NCBI RefSeq assembly: GCF_029109325.1
Contig: NZ_JAQKQJ010000021.1
Span: 52,377-116,376 of the forward strand
Direction of reading: 5' to 3'
Source of the DNA: Nodosilinea sp. PGN35
GTDB taxonomy: Bacteria > Cyanobacteriota > Cyanobacteriia > Phormidesmidales > Phormidesmidaceae
DNA: 64,000 bases
Shown here piece by piece: positions 1 through 7,816 of the stretch; the stretch's first letter is position 1; each line of letters opens with the position of its first letter. A program made the translations under genes and the position numbers. The notes under the pieces were generated by a model that did no database searches, was not told the origin of the DNA, and saw nothing but the letters and a program-made list of their open reading frames with translations.

Positions 1-213
1 GCCCAGGGCCGTCAGCCCCAGCACCGCTACGGTCGTGCCCACGACCCACCGGCTGCTGCGAGTCAGCGCCGCCGCCCCTATCACCAGCAGATATAGGGTG
101 GCGTGGGCAAACCCCAGGGGCGTCGCCGTATCGGCGACAAACACACCGACTAGACCGGCGAGGGTCAATCCCTTGGCGAGGCGAGGCGAGGGCAGAGTCA
201 TGGGAAAGACCAT
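1..213 (-). CDS. N-terminal fragment of a membrane protein, runs off the left edge
   Basis: The minus strand is open from an ATG at 213 to the window edge (71 codons, no stop). The visible residues hold a short positively charged start, then two hydrophobic stretches (about residues 15-30 and 36-71, containing YLLVIGAAAL and VVGTTVAVLGL), so it begins as an integral membrane protein. The start lies 28 bp after the stop of the upstream hybrid kinase on the same strand, so the two may be co-transcribed. Membrane segments at the N-terminus are common in cyanobacterial sensor kinases, but that identity is a guess. A second in-frame ATG lies at 201. No strong ribosome binding site is visible. Confidence 0.5.
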   Translation of the reverse strand, partial: MVFPMTLPSPRLAKGLTLAGLVGVFVADTATPLGFAHATLYLLVIGAAALTRSSRWVVGTTVAVLGLTALG

Positions 214-241
214 AGCGGCACAGCGAAAAACATCCCGAGGA

Positions 242-3200
242 TTAGCCTCTAGCAAAAGCCTGACGAATTTTACAGGCCAGCTCGACCCGCTGGTAGGGTT
301 TGTGCAGCAGTTGTAGCTCGGCCTCCGGCCCCGCCTGATGGCTCAAGACATTCTCGGCATAGCCAGAGGTGTACAGCACCCGCAGCCCGGGCCGCAGCCG
401 TCGGGCGGCGTCGGCCAGCTCTCGGCCATTGAGGCCGCCGGGCATAATCACATCGGTAAACAGCAGATCGATCTCGGGCTGCTGCTGAAGCATCGCCAGG
501 GCCGTGGGGCCGTTTTCGGCGGCTAACACCCGATAGCCCAGGCTTTCGAGCTGCTGCTGGGCGTAGTCGCGCACCAGGGCATTGTCTTCGACCAGCAAGA
601 TCAGCTCTGAACCGCCAGAACAGACATTTTCTGTCGAGAGAGGGGCGGGTTCGCCGGAGCGCTGACCCGCCCCACAGCGGGGCAGGTAGAGCCGCACCGT
701 GGTTCCCACCCCCGGCTCGGAGTCAATTTTGACACAGCCGTTGGACTGGCGCACAAACCCGTACACCATACTCAGCCCCAGCCCAGTGCCCTTGCCCTTG
801 GCCTTGGTCGTAAAAAATGGCTCAAACACCTGGCTCAGCAGGTCGGCGGCCATGCCCACCCCGGTGTCTGCCACCGTGACCACAACGTACTCGCCCGGCG
901 GGATCTCCCTCGGGCTAACCTGGCTGAGATGACTCTCACCCGAAGAGGTGTGGGCCCCCAATGGGATGTGCACCGGAGCGGTGGAGAGGGTCAGGCAGCC
1001 CTTTTCCCCCATGGCGTCGCGGGCGTTAATGCAGAGGTTGAGCAGGGCGTTCTCCAGCTGGCTGGCGTCCACCAGGGCAGGCCAGAGGGGGGCTCCGTAG
1101 CTACAGCGCACCTCAATTTGCTCCCCCAGGGTGCGGCGCAGCAGCCCGTCCATGCGGGCGATCAGCCGGTTGACATCGACGGGTTTGGGATCGAGGGTTT
1201 GGCGGCGGGCAAAGACCAGCAGCCGCTGGGTAAGGTTTGCCCCCCGCTGGGCAGCGTCGCTGATCATAGTGGCGAGCGATCGCATCTGGGGCTGGCGATC
1301 GAGCTGCTCAACCAGCAGCTCAGCGTTGCCCAAAATCACCGTCAGCAGGTTGTTAAAATCGTGGGCAACGCCGCCGGTCAGCTGGCCAATCGCCTCCATT
1401 TTTTGGCTTTGCAGCAGCCGGGCCTCCAGGTCTTTTTTCTCGGTTAAATCAAGCATGCCGCCGATCATGCGAACGGCCTGCCCCTGGGCATCGCGAATGA
1501 TGTAGCCGCGATCCATGACGTAGGCATAGCGTTCGTCTCGGCGGCAAAAGCGGTACTCATCAGTCCAGCTGGTGGCCTCTCCCGCCAAAGCCACCTGGAT
1601 GGAGCTGAACAGACGCGGGCGATCGTCTGGATGCACCCGGCTGCGCCACCAGTCGTTGGCGATTTGCATGTCGGCGTCGCTGTAGCCAAACAGAGTTTTG
1701 TACCCCTCGCCGCGCCAGGTCGTGTCGTTGAGAATATCCCAGTCCCAAATGGCGTCGTTGGTGGCCCTAGACACCAGGCGAAAGCGCTCCTCGCTGGCCC
1801 GCAGATTGGCCTCGGCCTGGGCCTGGGCGGTAACGTTTTGCAGGGTACCAACCATCCGCACGGGGGTACCACTGGGGTCGTAGGCAATTTCACCCCGCTG
1901 GTGCAGATAGCGCACCTGGCCGTCAGGGCCGAGCCAGCGGTGCTCGTAGTCAAGGCAGGTGCGCTGCTCAATGGCCTGCTCAAACTGCTGCACGACCAGG
2001 GCCAGGTCATCGGGATGCACGTACTGCAAAAAGTCGGCGCAGGTGAGCATGACCCGATCGCAGGGAATTTCTGCGGCCCGGTAGCAGGCCTCTGACCAGT
2101 GCAGGCGATCGTTGACAATGTCGTACTCCCAGCTGCCCAGGGCCGCAATGCGCTGGGCCGTTTGCATTTGGTGGTGGCTTTTTTCCAGCGCCGCCTGGGT
2201 GGCGACCCGCTCAATTGCCAGGGCCAGCAGGGCCGCCACCGACTGCACAAAGTGGGTGTCGTCTGGGGAAAACCGCCGGGGATGACGAGAATGGGCCCCC
2301 AGCACCCCCCAGGGCTTACCCTGCACGCGAATCGCCATGCTCATGCTGCTGGCAATCTGGTAGTCGATGAGCAGCGGCGTCGGGCTAAAGCGGGTTTCCT
2401 GACGCAGGTCGTCGACGTAGATGGGGTGCTGCGAGTCCAGGGTGACCTGCGATTGAAAGGCCTGGTCGAGTCGTATGGTGATCGTCTCCAGGCGATCGGG
2501 ATGCCAGCCCACCCCGGCCACCAGCTGGAGGTCGCTGCCCCCCTGCGTCAGCTTTAAAACCGTGCAAAACTCCATGCCCAGTACCGCCGCCACCTGCTCT
2601 GTGGCTTCCTGCAAAAGCGGCTCCAGCCGATCGGCCCCCGTGGCCGCCAACCCCAGCCGGGCCACCGCCTCCTGCTGACGAATGCGGGTGGCCAGCAGCG
2701 CCTCGGCCTGCTGGCGTTGAGCCTCTAGCTGTACCCGTTCCGTAATGTCGATCAGGCTGACCAGCACCCGAGCCGACCCGCTTTGAGCATCGGGGAACGT
2801 GATCTTGACCCAGGCATGAATCAGATCACCGGTCAGGGTGCGCAGGGCCATTTCGGTCTCAAAGACGGGTTTGCCGAGGCAGAAGGCCATCAGCTCGGCC
2901 CTGAACCCCGGCAGGGTGTCGGGGGTCGAAAACACCGCCTCCAGGGAGCTGACAATGTCCGCCTTGGTCTGGGCTTTGAAAATGTCGAGGGTGGCCTGAT
3001 TCACGTCTAGAATGTGCACCCGCTGCATCGCCTGGGTAACAAACTCGGGGTGCTGCTCAATGTAGGTGGCAAAGTCGGTGACGCCCTGCCGCCGCAGGGC
3101 ACTCACTAACGCGATTACCGCCGACCAGTCTTCTTCCCACAGCGAAACCGGCACCCCCTGAAAAATCGTCAAATAGCGCTGGTCTTGGCTGTCTGGCCCG

Positions 3201-3616
3201 GTATTGCCGCCCCTGGGGTGAGTGGGAAAGTTGAGCTGACGCCGACGATGGCGCGCCAGGGCACTGCCCACCACTCGCTCAATTTCGGCGGCGGTCTGCC
3301 CTGTGACGAGGTAGTCTTCAGCCCCGGCCTCAACGGCCTCTAGCCCCAGGGCGGTCTGGGTCGGCCCAACCAGCACAATCACTGGCACCGTCACCAGGGT
3401 CGCCAGGGCCGCCAGGGTCGCCAGGGCCGGCGGCTCTGGGGCGACTAAATCGAGCAAAATACCGTCTACGCGATGGCCAGCGGCAAGGTAGGCCAGGGCG
3501 GTTCCCAGGCAATCTTGAACCGCGATCGTCAGCTCGGGCGCAGCAAACTGGGAGAACGATGCGGCATCGGTGGTCTCTCCAATCCAGAGAATCTGACTTG
3601 CCCGTAGCCCAGCCAT
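242..3616 (-). CDS. Hybrid sensor histidine kinase (REC-like, PAS, GAF, PAS, PAS, HisKA, HATPase, REC)
   Basis: 1,124 residues, no membrane segment, so a cytosolic sensor. Domains in order: receiver-like region (about 7-125, acceptor Asp in ILLDLV but the usual Lys of DYLVKGQ is replaced, DYLVTGQ); PAS (about 150-300); GAF (about 315-470); two PAS/PAC units (about 490-610 and 620-735, the second with PHPDDR-like motifs); HisKA with phospho-acceptor His752 in GGVAHDFNNLL; HATPase with N box NLCINARDAM, ADTGVGM and GKGTGLGLSM; C-terminal receiver with Asp1055 in LLFTDVIMPGG and a KPY lysine. The AHDFNN H-box and attached receiver resemble the CckA-like kinase group. ATG 3616 is preceded by GGGAGG at good spacing. 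It lies 82 bp downstream of cobN on the same strand; a functional link to cobalamin is not evident. Confidence 0.9.
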   Translation of the reverse strand: MAGLRASQILWIGETTDAASFSQFAAPELTIAVQDCLGTALAYLAAGHRVDGILLDLVAPEPPALATLAALATLVTVPVIVLVGPTQTALGLEAVEAGAEDYLVTGQTAAEIERVVGSALARHRRRQLNFPTHPRGGNTGPDSQDQRYLTIFQGVPVSLWEEDWSAVIALVSALRRQGVTDFATYIEQHPEFVTQAMQRVHILDVNQATLDIFKAQTKADIVSSLEAVFSTPDTLPGFRAELMAFCLGKPVFETEMALRTLTGDLIHAWVKITFPDAQSGSARVLVSLIDITERVQLEAQRQQAEALLATRIRQQEAVARLGLAATGADRLEPLLQEATEQVAAVLGMEFCTVLKLTQGGSDLQLVAGVGWHPDRLETITIRLDQAFQSQVTLDSQHPIYVDDLRQETRFSPTPLLIDYQIASSMSMAIRVQGKPWGVLGAHSRHPRRFSPDDTHFVQSVAALLALAIERVATQAALEKSHHQMQTAQRIAALGSWEYDIVNDRLHWSEACYRAAEIPCDRVMLTCADFLQYVHPDDLALVVQQFEQAIEQRTCLDYEHRWLGPDGQVRYLHQRGEIAYDPSGTPVRMVGTLQNVTAQAQAEANLRASEERFRLVSRATNDAIWDWDILNDTTWRGEGYKTLFGYSDADMQIANDWWRSRVHPDDRPRLFSSIQVALAGEATSWTDEYRFCRRDERYAYVMDRGYIIRDAQGQAVRMIGGMLDLTEKKDLEARLLQSQKMEAIGQLTGGVAHDFNNLLTVILGNAELLVEQLDRQPQMRSLATMISDAAQRGANLTQRLLVFARRQTLDPKPVDVNRLIARMDGLLRRTLGEQIEVRCSYGAPLWPALVDASQLENALLNLCINARDAMGEKGCLTLSTAPVHIPLGAHTSSGESHLSQVSPREIPPGEYVVVTVADTGVGMAADLLSQVFEPFFTTKAKGKGTGLGLSMVYGFVRQSNGCVKIDSEPGVGTTVRLYLPRCGAGQRSGEPAPLSTENVCSGGSELILLVEDNALVRDYAQQQLESLGYRVLAAENGPTALAMLQQQPEIDLLFTDVIMPGGLNGRELADAARRLRPGLRVLYTSGYAENVLSHQAGPEAELQLLHKPYQRVELACKIRQAFARG

Positions 3617-3698
3617 GTGGTGCCTCCCGCAACCCTCCGCTGATGTGAGCCCCCTAGCTCAGCATGCCCCTAAAGGAAGCCGTAACTAACCCCTGCCA

Positions 3699-6600
3699 TT
3701 AGTCATGGCGAGCCCTGGGTGCTGCTGTCGAACTGTCGTTGTACTGCTGATTTTCGAGTACCCCTTCGGCCTGGTGGGCGGCCTGGCGCAGAGCATCTAG
3801 CATGGGCGCAGGGGCGGTGGCCCACAGCCCCCGCTGGTGGGCCTCGAGCAGACGCTCGGCCATATCCCGCAGCGCCCAGGGGTTGGAGGCTTGCACAAAG
3901 GCCTGCACCGCCGGGTCGAGCAGGTAGGCCTGGGCCACGCCCTCGTACATGTGGTCGGCGACGCAGCGGGCGGTGGCGTCGTAGGCGAACAGATAATCTA
4001 CGGTGGCGGCCAGCTCAAAGGCCCCTTTGTAGCCGTGGCGCATGACCCCCTCAATCCACTTGGGGTTGACCACGCGGGAGCGGTAGACCTTGGCAATCTC
4101 GGCGGCGAGCGATCGCACCCTGGGCTTTTCCGTCACCGCATGATCGCCAAAGTAGGTGGCGGGCTGCTGCCCTTGGAGGGTGCGGGCCGCCACCGTCATG
4201 CCCCCCTGAAACTGGTAGTAGTCGTCAGAATCCAAGAGATCGTGCTCGCGGTTGTCCTGGTTGTGGAGCACCACCTGTAGATGCTTAAGCCGCTGCTCAA
4301 AGGCCTCGGGCACGGCGTGGCCCTGGGCACCGCGACCGTAGGCGTAGCCGCTCCAGTTGAGGTAGGCGCGGGCCAGATCTTCGTCAGTAGTCCAATTTTG
4401 TGATTCGATCAGCCCCTGCAAGCCAGCTCCGTAGGCCCCTGGCTTGGAGCCAAAGATGCGGTAGCGCGATCGCAGCTCCGCCTGCTCGGCACTCAGCCCC
4501 TGGGCCTGCCACTCGGCACTCTCCTGCCGCACTCTAGCCGCCAGGGGGTTTTGCTCCGGCGGTTCCTCCAGGGCTGCCACCGCCGCCACCGCCTGATCCA
4601 CCAGGTCGATCAGGTTGGGGAAGGCGTCGCGAAAGAAGCCCGAAATTCGCAGGGTGACATCTACCCTGGGCCGTCCGATCGCCCCCAGGGGCAGCACTTC
4701 AAAATCCACCACCCGCCGCGAGGGGCCGTCCCACACCGGGCGCACCCCCATCAGGGCCAGGGCCTCGGCAATGTCGTCGCCGCCAGTGCGCATGGTAGAA
4801 GTGCCCCACACCGAGAGGCCCAGGGTTTGGGGGTAGTCGCCGTGATCCTGGGTGTACTGCTCCACCAGCACCTCGGCGGCGCGCCGCCCCACATCCCAGG
4901 CGCTCTCGGTGGGAATGGCGCGAATATCCACCGAGAAGAAATTGCGCCCGGTGGGCAGCACGTCGGGGCGATTGCGAGTGGGGGCACCCGCCGGGCCGCT
5001 GGGCACGTAGCGCCCGTCGAGGCCCGCCAGCAGGTGGGCGATCTCGTCGGTGGTGCGATGGAGGGCGGGGATGAGGGTGTGCTGGATCCAGTGGAGTTCT
5101 GGGGCGAGGGGGGAGTGGGAGTGGGGGGGTGGGGGAGATGGGTTCAGGAGATCTTCCACCAGCCGGGACGCTGCTTCCTCCAGCATTGCGATCGCATCCC
5201 CCGCAATCCGGCAGCCCTCCAGTTCGGTAAACGCGTCCCCAGGCTCGGCGGTGAGGGGGTCAAAGTCGAGGTTCCACGAGTCTGCGATCGCCCGCGTCAA
5301 TCCCTGGCGACCGGGGCCGGGGTGGCGGGCGATCGCCACGATCAAATCCCGCAGCTGTCGGCCGTCGGGGCAGCGCCCAAAGATGTGGAGGCCGTCGCGG
5401 ATTTGGGCTTCTTTGAGATCGCAGAGGTAGGTGTCGAGGGTGGGCAAGAGATTGGGGAGTGGGAGGGTGGATGGGTGGATGGGTGGATGGGTGGATGCAG
5501 GGGCAGACCCACGTGTCTGACCTGGGGTTGTGGATGCAGGGGCAGACCCACGTGTCTGACCTGGGGTAGGGGAGATTTCGGCGAGAAGGCTGGTTTCGGT
5601 GAGGAGGGTGAGGATGCGATCGCCAATAAGCGCCAACCGACTCGGATCTAAACTCTGGGCTTCGTAGTATTCGTCCACCAGACCTTCGAGCTTTTCGAGG
5701 GGGCCGTAGAGTTCGGCGCGGGTCAGCGGCGGCGTCAGGTGGTCGAGAATCACCGCCTGGGCGCGGCGCTTGGCCTGGGAGCCCTCGCCGGGGTCGTTGA
5801 CGATAAACGGGTAAAGGTGGGGCATGGGGCCGAGCATGGCCTCGGGGTAGCAGTTCTGCGACAGGCCCACGCCCTTGCCGGGCAGCCACTCCAGGTTGCC
5901 GTGCTTGCCCAGGTGAACGATCGCCTGCGCCCCAAAGCTGTGCCGCAGCCAGGTGTAAAAGGCAAAGTAATCGTGGGTGGGCTCCAGATCGGGTGAATGG
6001 TAGTTGAGGGCGGGGTCGCGGTCGTAGCCCCGGCTGGGCTGAATGCCGATGAAGACGTTGCCGAGCTGGAGGCCGGGAATGGGGAAGGGGGCGGGCGGGG
6101 TGATGGAGTGATGGGGGGATGGAGTGATGGGGTGTTGAGTGCTATCTCCCCCATCTCCCCCATCTCCCTTGCTCCCCCACTCCCCTACTCCCCCACTCCC
6201 CCAGCGATTGATCATGCCAGTGCGAACGGCTTCCGGCAGCCGCTCAAAGTGCTGGTAGTAGTCGGGGTAGGACAGAAATTGGTAAACTTCCCGAAAATCA
6301 GCGCCTTCGGGGTCGTTGGTCACCCCGGCGGTGAGCTGGCGAATCAGGTCGTCACCGTCGGTAGGGATGTCGCCGACGGTGTAACCCGCCGCCTTGAGGG
6401 CGTGGAGAACTTCGATCGCACTCTGGGGCGTGTCTAAACCAACACCATTGGCCAGGCGACCGTCGCGGTTGGGGTAGTTGGCGAGAATTAGGGCGATGCG
6501 GCGATCGCCCGCGGGGGTGCGGCGCAGGTCGGCCCAATGGGCGGCTAGGTCGGCGACAAACTGGATGCGATCGCCCACCGGCTCGTAGGTGACCACATCG

Positions 6601-7625
6601 GTTTCTAGGGCCTCGCTGCGCTGGTTGAGCGACTTAAACGAAACCGCGCGGGTGATGATCCGCCCATCCACCTCGGGCAGGGCCACATTCATGGCGATGT
6701 CGCGGGGCGAGAGGCCCAGGCTCTGGCTGGCCCAGGCGGCTTTGGTGCCACCGCTGAGAATCACTTGCAGCACCGGCACATCCAGGGTTTCCCATAGATC
6801 TAAATTGGGGGTGGCACCGTCTAGCTTTGCCACTGAAAAGCTGGTGGTATTCAGCAGCACGTCAATGCCCTGGCCATGCTTGGGCTTGAGCAGGGCGACC
6901 AAATCCGCCTGCACCTCAGGATCTTGCAGCGACGACACAAACACCGGCACCGGATGCAGCTGCCGTTCGGCCAGGGCCGCCACCAGGGCATCGATGGGCG
7001 CGGTGTTGCCCGCCAGGTAGTGGGCGCGGTAGAAGATCAGGCCAATTTTGGATTTTGGATTTTGGATTTTGGATTTTGAATTGACAGGGTAGAGCCCGAC
7101 TTTGGGGATAGGCTGGGGCTCGGGAGGGCGGTAGGCGGTGTGGAGGATGCGATCGCACAGCCACATCAGCCCGTGGGCCATATTTTCAACGCCGCCCTCG
7201 TTGAGGTAGCGCCACAGCTGGTTGGCCACCGTCAGCGGCACGGTGGAGTGGCTGATTAAATCCGGGGCGGGGCGATCGTCGCCGGGTAGCACAACTAGCG
7301 CCGCTCCGGTCTCGGCGGCCACATCCCGCACGACTTCTAAGCCGTAGGGCCAGTAGGCGCGGCCCCCCAGCAGCCGCACCACGATGATTTGGGCATGGCG
7401 CAGCACATCGTCGGCGTAGGTGTCGATGGCCAGCTGCTGCTGAAGCTGAAGCAGGTTGGCCACCCGCAGGGCCGGAAAATCGGCCGGGAAACTGGCCCGC
7501 GCCAGGCTTTGAATTTCGGTGTCGGCGGCGGTGAGAAACACCAGCGGTGCCGGAGACTGCTCGACAAAAATGACGCCCTCGGTATCCGGCGTCCAGCCGC
7601 CGGGGGTAGCGGCTAAGCGATGCAT
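3699..7625 (-). CDS. cobN: Cobaltochelatase CobN-type subunit
   Basis: 1,308 residues of the CobN/ChlH large chelatase family, the subunit that binds the corrin (or porphyrin) and inserts Co2+ with ATPase partner subunits in aerobic cobalamin synthesis. The N-terminus MHRLAATPGGW with VFLTAADTEIQ, and the motifs LIFYRAHYLAGN, VHLGKHGNLEWLPGKG, VWGTSTMRTGGDDIAEAL and the C-terminal FELAATVDYLFAYDATA are CobN-like. ATG 7625 is preceded by AGGAG, which supports the start. In frame, the gene carries several low-complexity inserts from short DNA repeats: about residues 180-194, 474-511, 686-720 and a Pro/His-rich stretch near 825-842; these look like tolerated linkers between domains. Partner ATPase subunits are not in the window; cyanobacteria commonly lack CobS/CobT and may use ChlI/ChlD (known from the group, not shown here). 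Confidence 0.92.
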   Translation of the reverse strand: MHRLAATPGGWTPDTEGVIFVEQSPAPLVFLTAADTEIQSLARASFPADFPALRVANLLQLQQQLAIDTYADDVLRHAQIIVVRLLGGRAYWPYGLEVVRDVAAETGAALVVLPGDDRPAPDLISHSTVPLTVANQLWRYLNEGGVENMAHGLMWLCDRILHTAYRPPEPQPIPKVGLYPVNSKSKIQNPKSKIGLIFYRAHYLAGNTAPIDALVAALAERQLHPVPVFVSSLQDPEVQADLVALLKPKHGQGIDVLLNTTSFSVAKLDGATPNLDLWETLDVPVLQVILSGGTKAAWASQSLGLSPRDIAMNVALPEVDGRIITRAVSFKSLNQRSEALETDVVTYEPVGDRIQFVADLAAHWADLRRTPAGDRRIALILANYPNRDGRLANGVGLDTPQSAIEVLHALKAAGYTVGDIPTDGDDLIRQLTAGVTNDPEGADFREVYQFLSYPDYYQHFERLPEAVRTGMINRWGSGGVGEWGSKGDGGDGGDSTQHPITPSPHHSITPPAPFPIPGLQLGNVFIGIQPSRGYDRDPALNYHSPDLEPTHDYFAFYTWLRHSFGAQAIVHLGKHGNLEWLPGKGVGLSQNCYPEAMLGPMPHLYPFIVNDPGEGSQAKRRAQAVILDHLTPPLTRAELYGPLEKLEGLVDEYYEAQSLDPSRLALIGDRILTLLTETSLLAEISPTPGQTRGSAPASTTPGQTRGSAPASTHPPIHPSTLPLPNLLPTLDTYLCDLKEAQIRDGLHIFGRCPDGRQLRDLIVAIARHPGPGRQGLTRAIADSWNLDFDPLTAEPGDAFTELEGCRIAGDAIAMLEEAASRLVEDLLNPSPPPPHSHSPLAPELHWIQHTLIPALHRTTDEIAHLLAGLDGRYVPSGPAGAPTRNRPDVLPTGRNFFSVDIRAIPTESAWDVGRRAAEVLVEQYTQDHGDYPQTLGLSVWGTSTMRTGGDDIAEALALMGVRPVWDGPSRRVVDFEVLPLGAIGRPRVDVTLRISGFFRDAFPNLIDLVDQAVAAVAALEEPPEQNPLAARVRQESAEWQAQGLSAEQAELRSRYRIFGSKPGAYGAGLQGLIESQNWTTDEDLARAYLNWSGYAYGRGAQGHAVPEAFEQRLKHLQVVLHNQDNREHDLLDSDDYYQFQGGMTVAARTLQGQQPATYFGDHAVTEKPRVRSLAAEIAKVYRSRVVNPKWIEGVMRHGYKGAFELAATVDYLFAYDATARCVADHMYEGVAQAYLLDPAVQAFVQASNPWALRDMAERLLEAHQRGLWATAPAPMLDALRQAAHQAEGVLENQQYNDSSTAAPRARHD
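5468..5567. repeat. Octamer tandem plus 39-bp direct repeat inside cobN
   Basis: ATGGGTGG is repeated three times at 5471-5494, followed by two copies of a 37-bp sequence at 5492-5528 and 5531-5567, offset 39 bp (13 codons, so frame is kept). Each copy contains the inverted repeat CAGAC / GTCTG around CCACGT. It encodes TPGQTRGSAPAST-like linkers in CobN. The core resembles short interspersed repeats I have seen in other cyanobacterial genomes; that recollection is untested. Confidence 0.85.
6102..6204. repeat. G/C-skewed minisatellite inside cobN
   Basis: GATGGAGTGATGGGG occurs at 6102-6116 and 6118-6132. It is followed by C-rich tandem units of the CCCCCATCT and CTCCCCCA types through about 6204. 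The encoded stretch (about residues 474-511 of CobN) is rich in Gly, Ser, Thr, Pro and His, unlike its surroundings. The same GGGGGAGT family reappears at 25203-25257. Confidence 0.8.
7044..7085. repeat. Heptanucleotide GATTTTG tandem inside cobN
   Basis: Four perfect GATTTTG units at 7051-7078 with a degenerate unit (AATTTTG) at 7044-7050. On the coding strand this is CAAAATC, the heptamer tandem found as noncoding repeats in many cyanobacteria. Here it is translated as a Ser/Lys/Ile/Asn/Pro linker (about residues 180-194). Confidence 0.85.
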
Positions 7626-7816
7626 GGGCGACTCCTAGGGCAACAGCAGGACGGCAACGACAAATCTGAAGGAACTCTAGCGTAAGTCAGAGTAGGCCCC
7701 AAACGGGGGCTACCATAGGGACTCCCTAACCGGAGCACTCCGCAAAACCTTAAGGCTTTCTTTGGCAACCCGCCGTTTTTATTCACCGCAGTGGTCGCCC
7801 TCGGCCTCAGAATGGA

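Noticed and set aside
7626..7816. Possible cobalamin riboswitch upstream of cobN
   Set aside because: The 190-bp gap has several short palindromes but I could not find the conserved B12-box order (AGGGAA ... GCCACTG) on the cobN strand at workable spacing.
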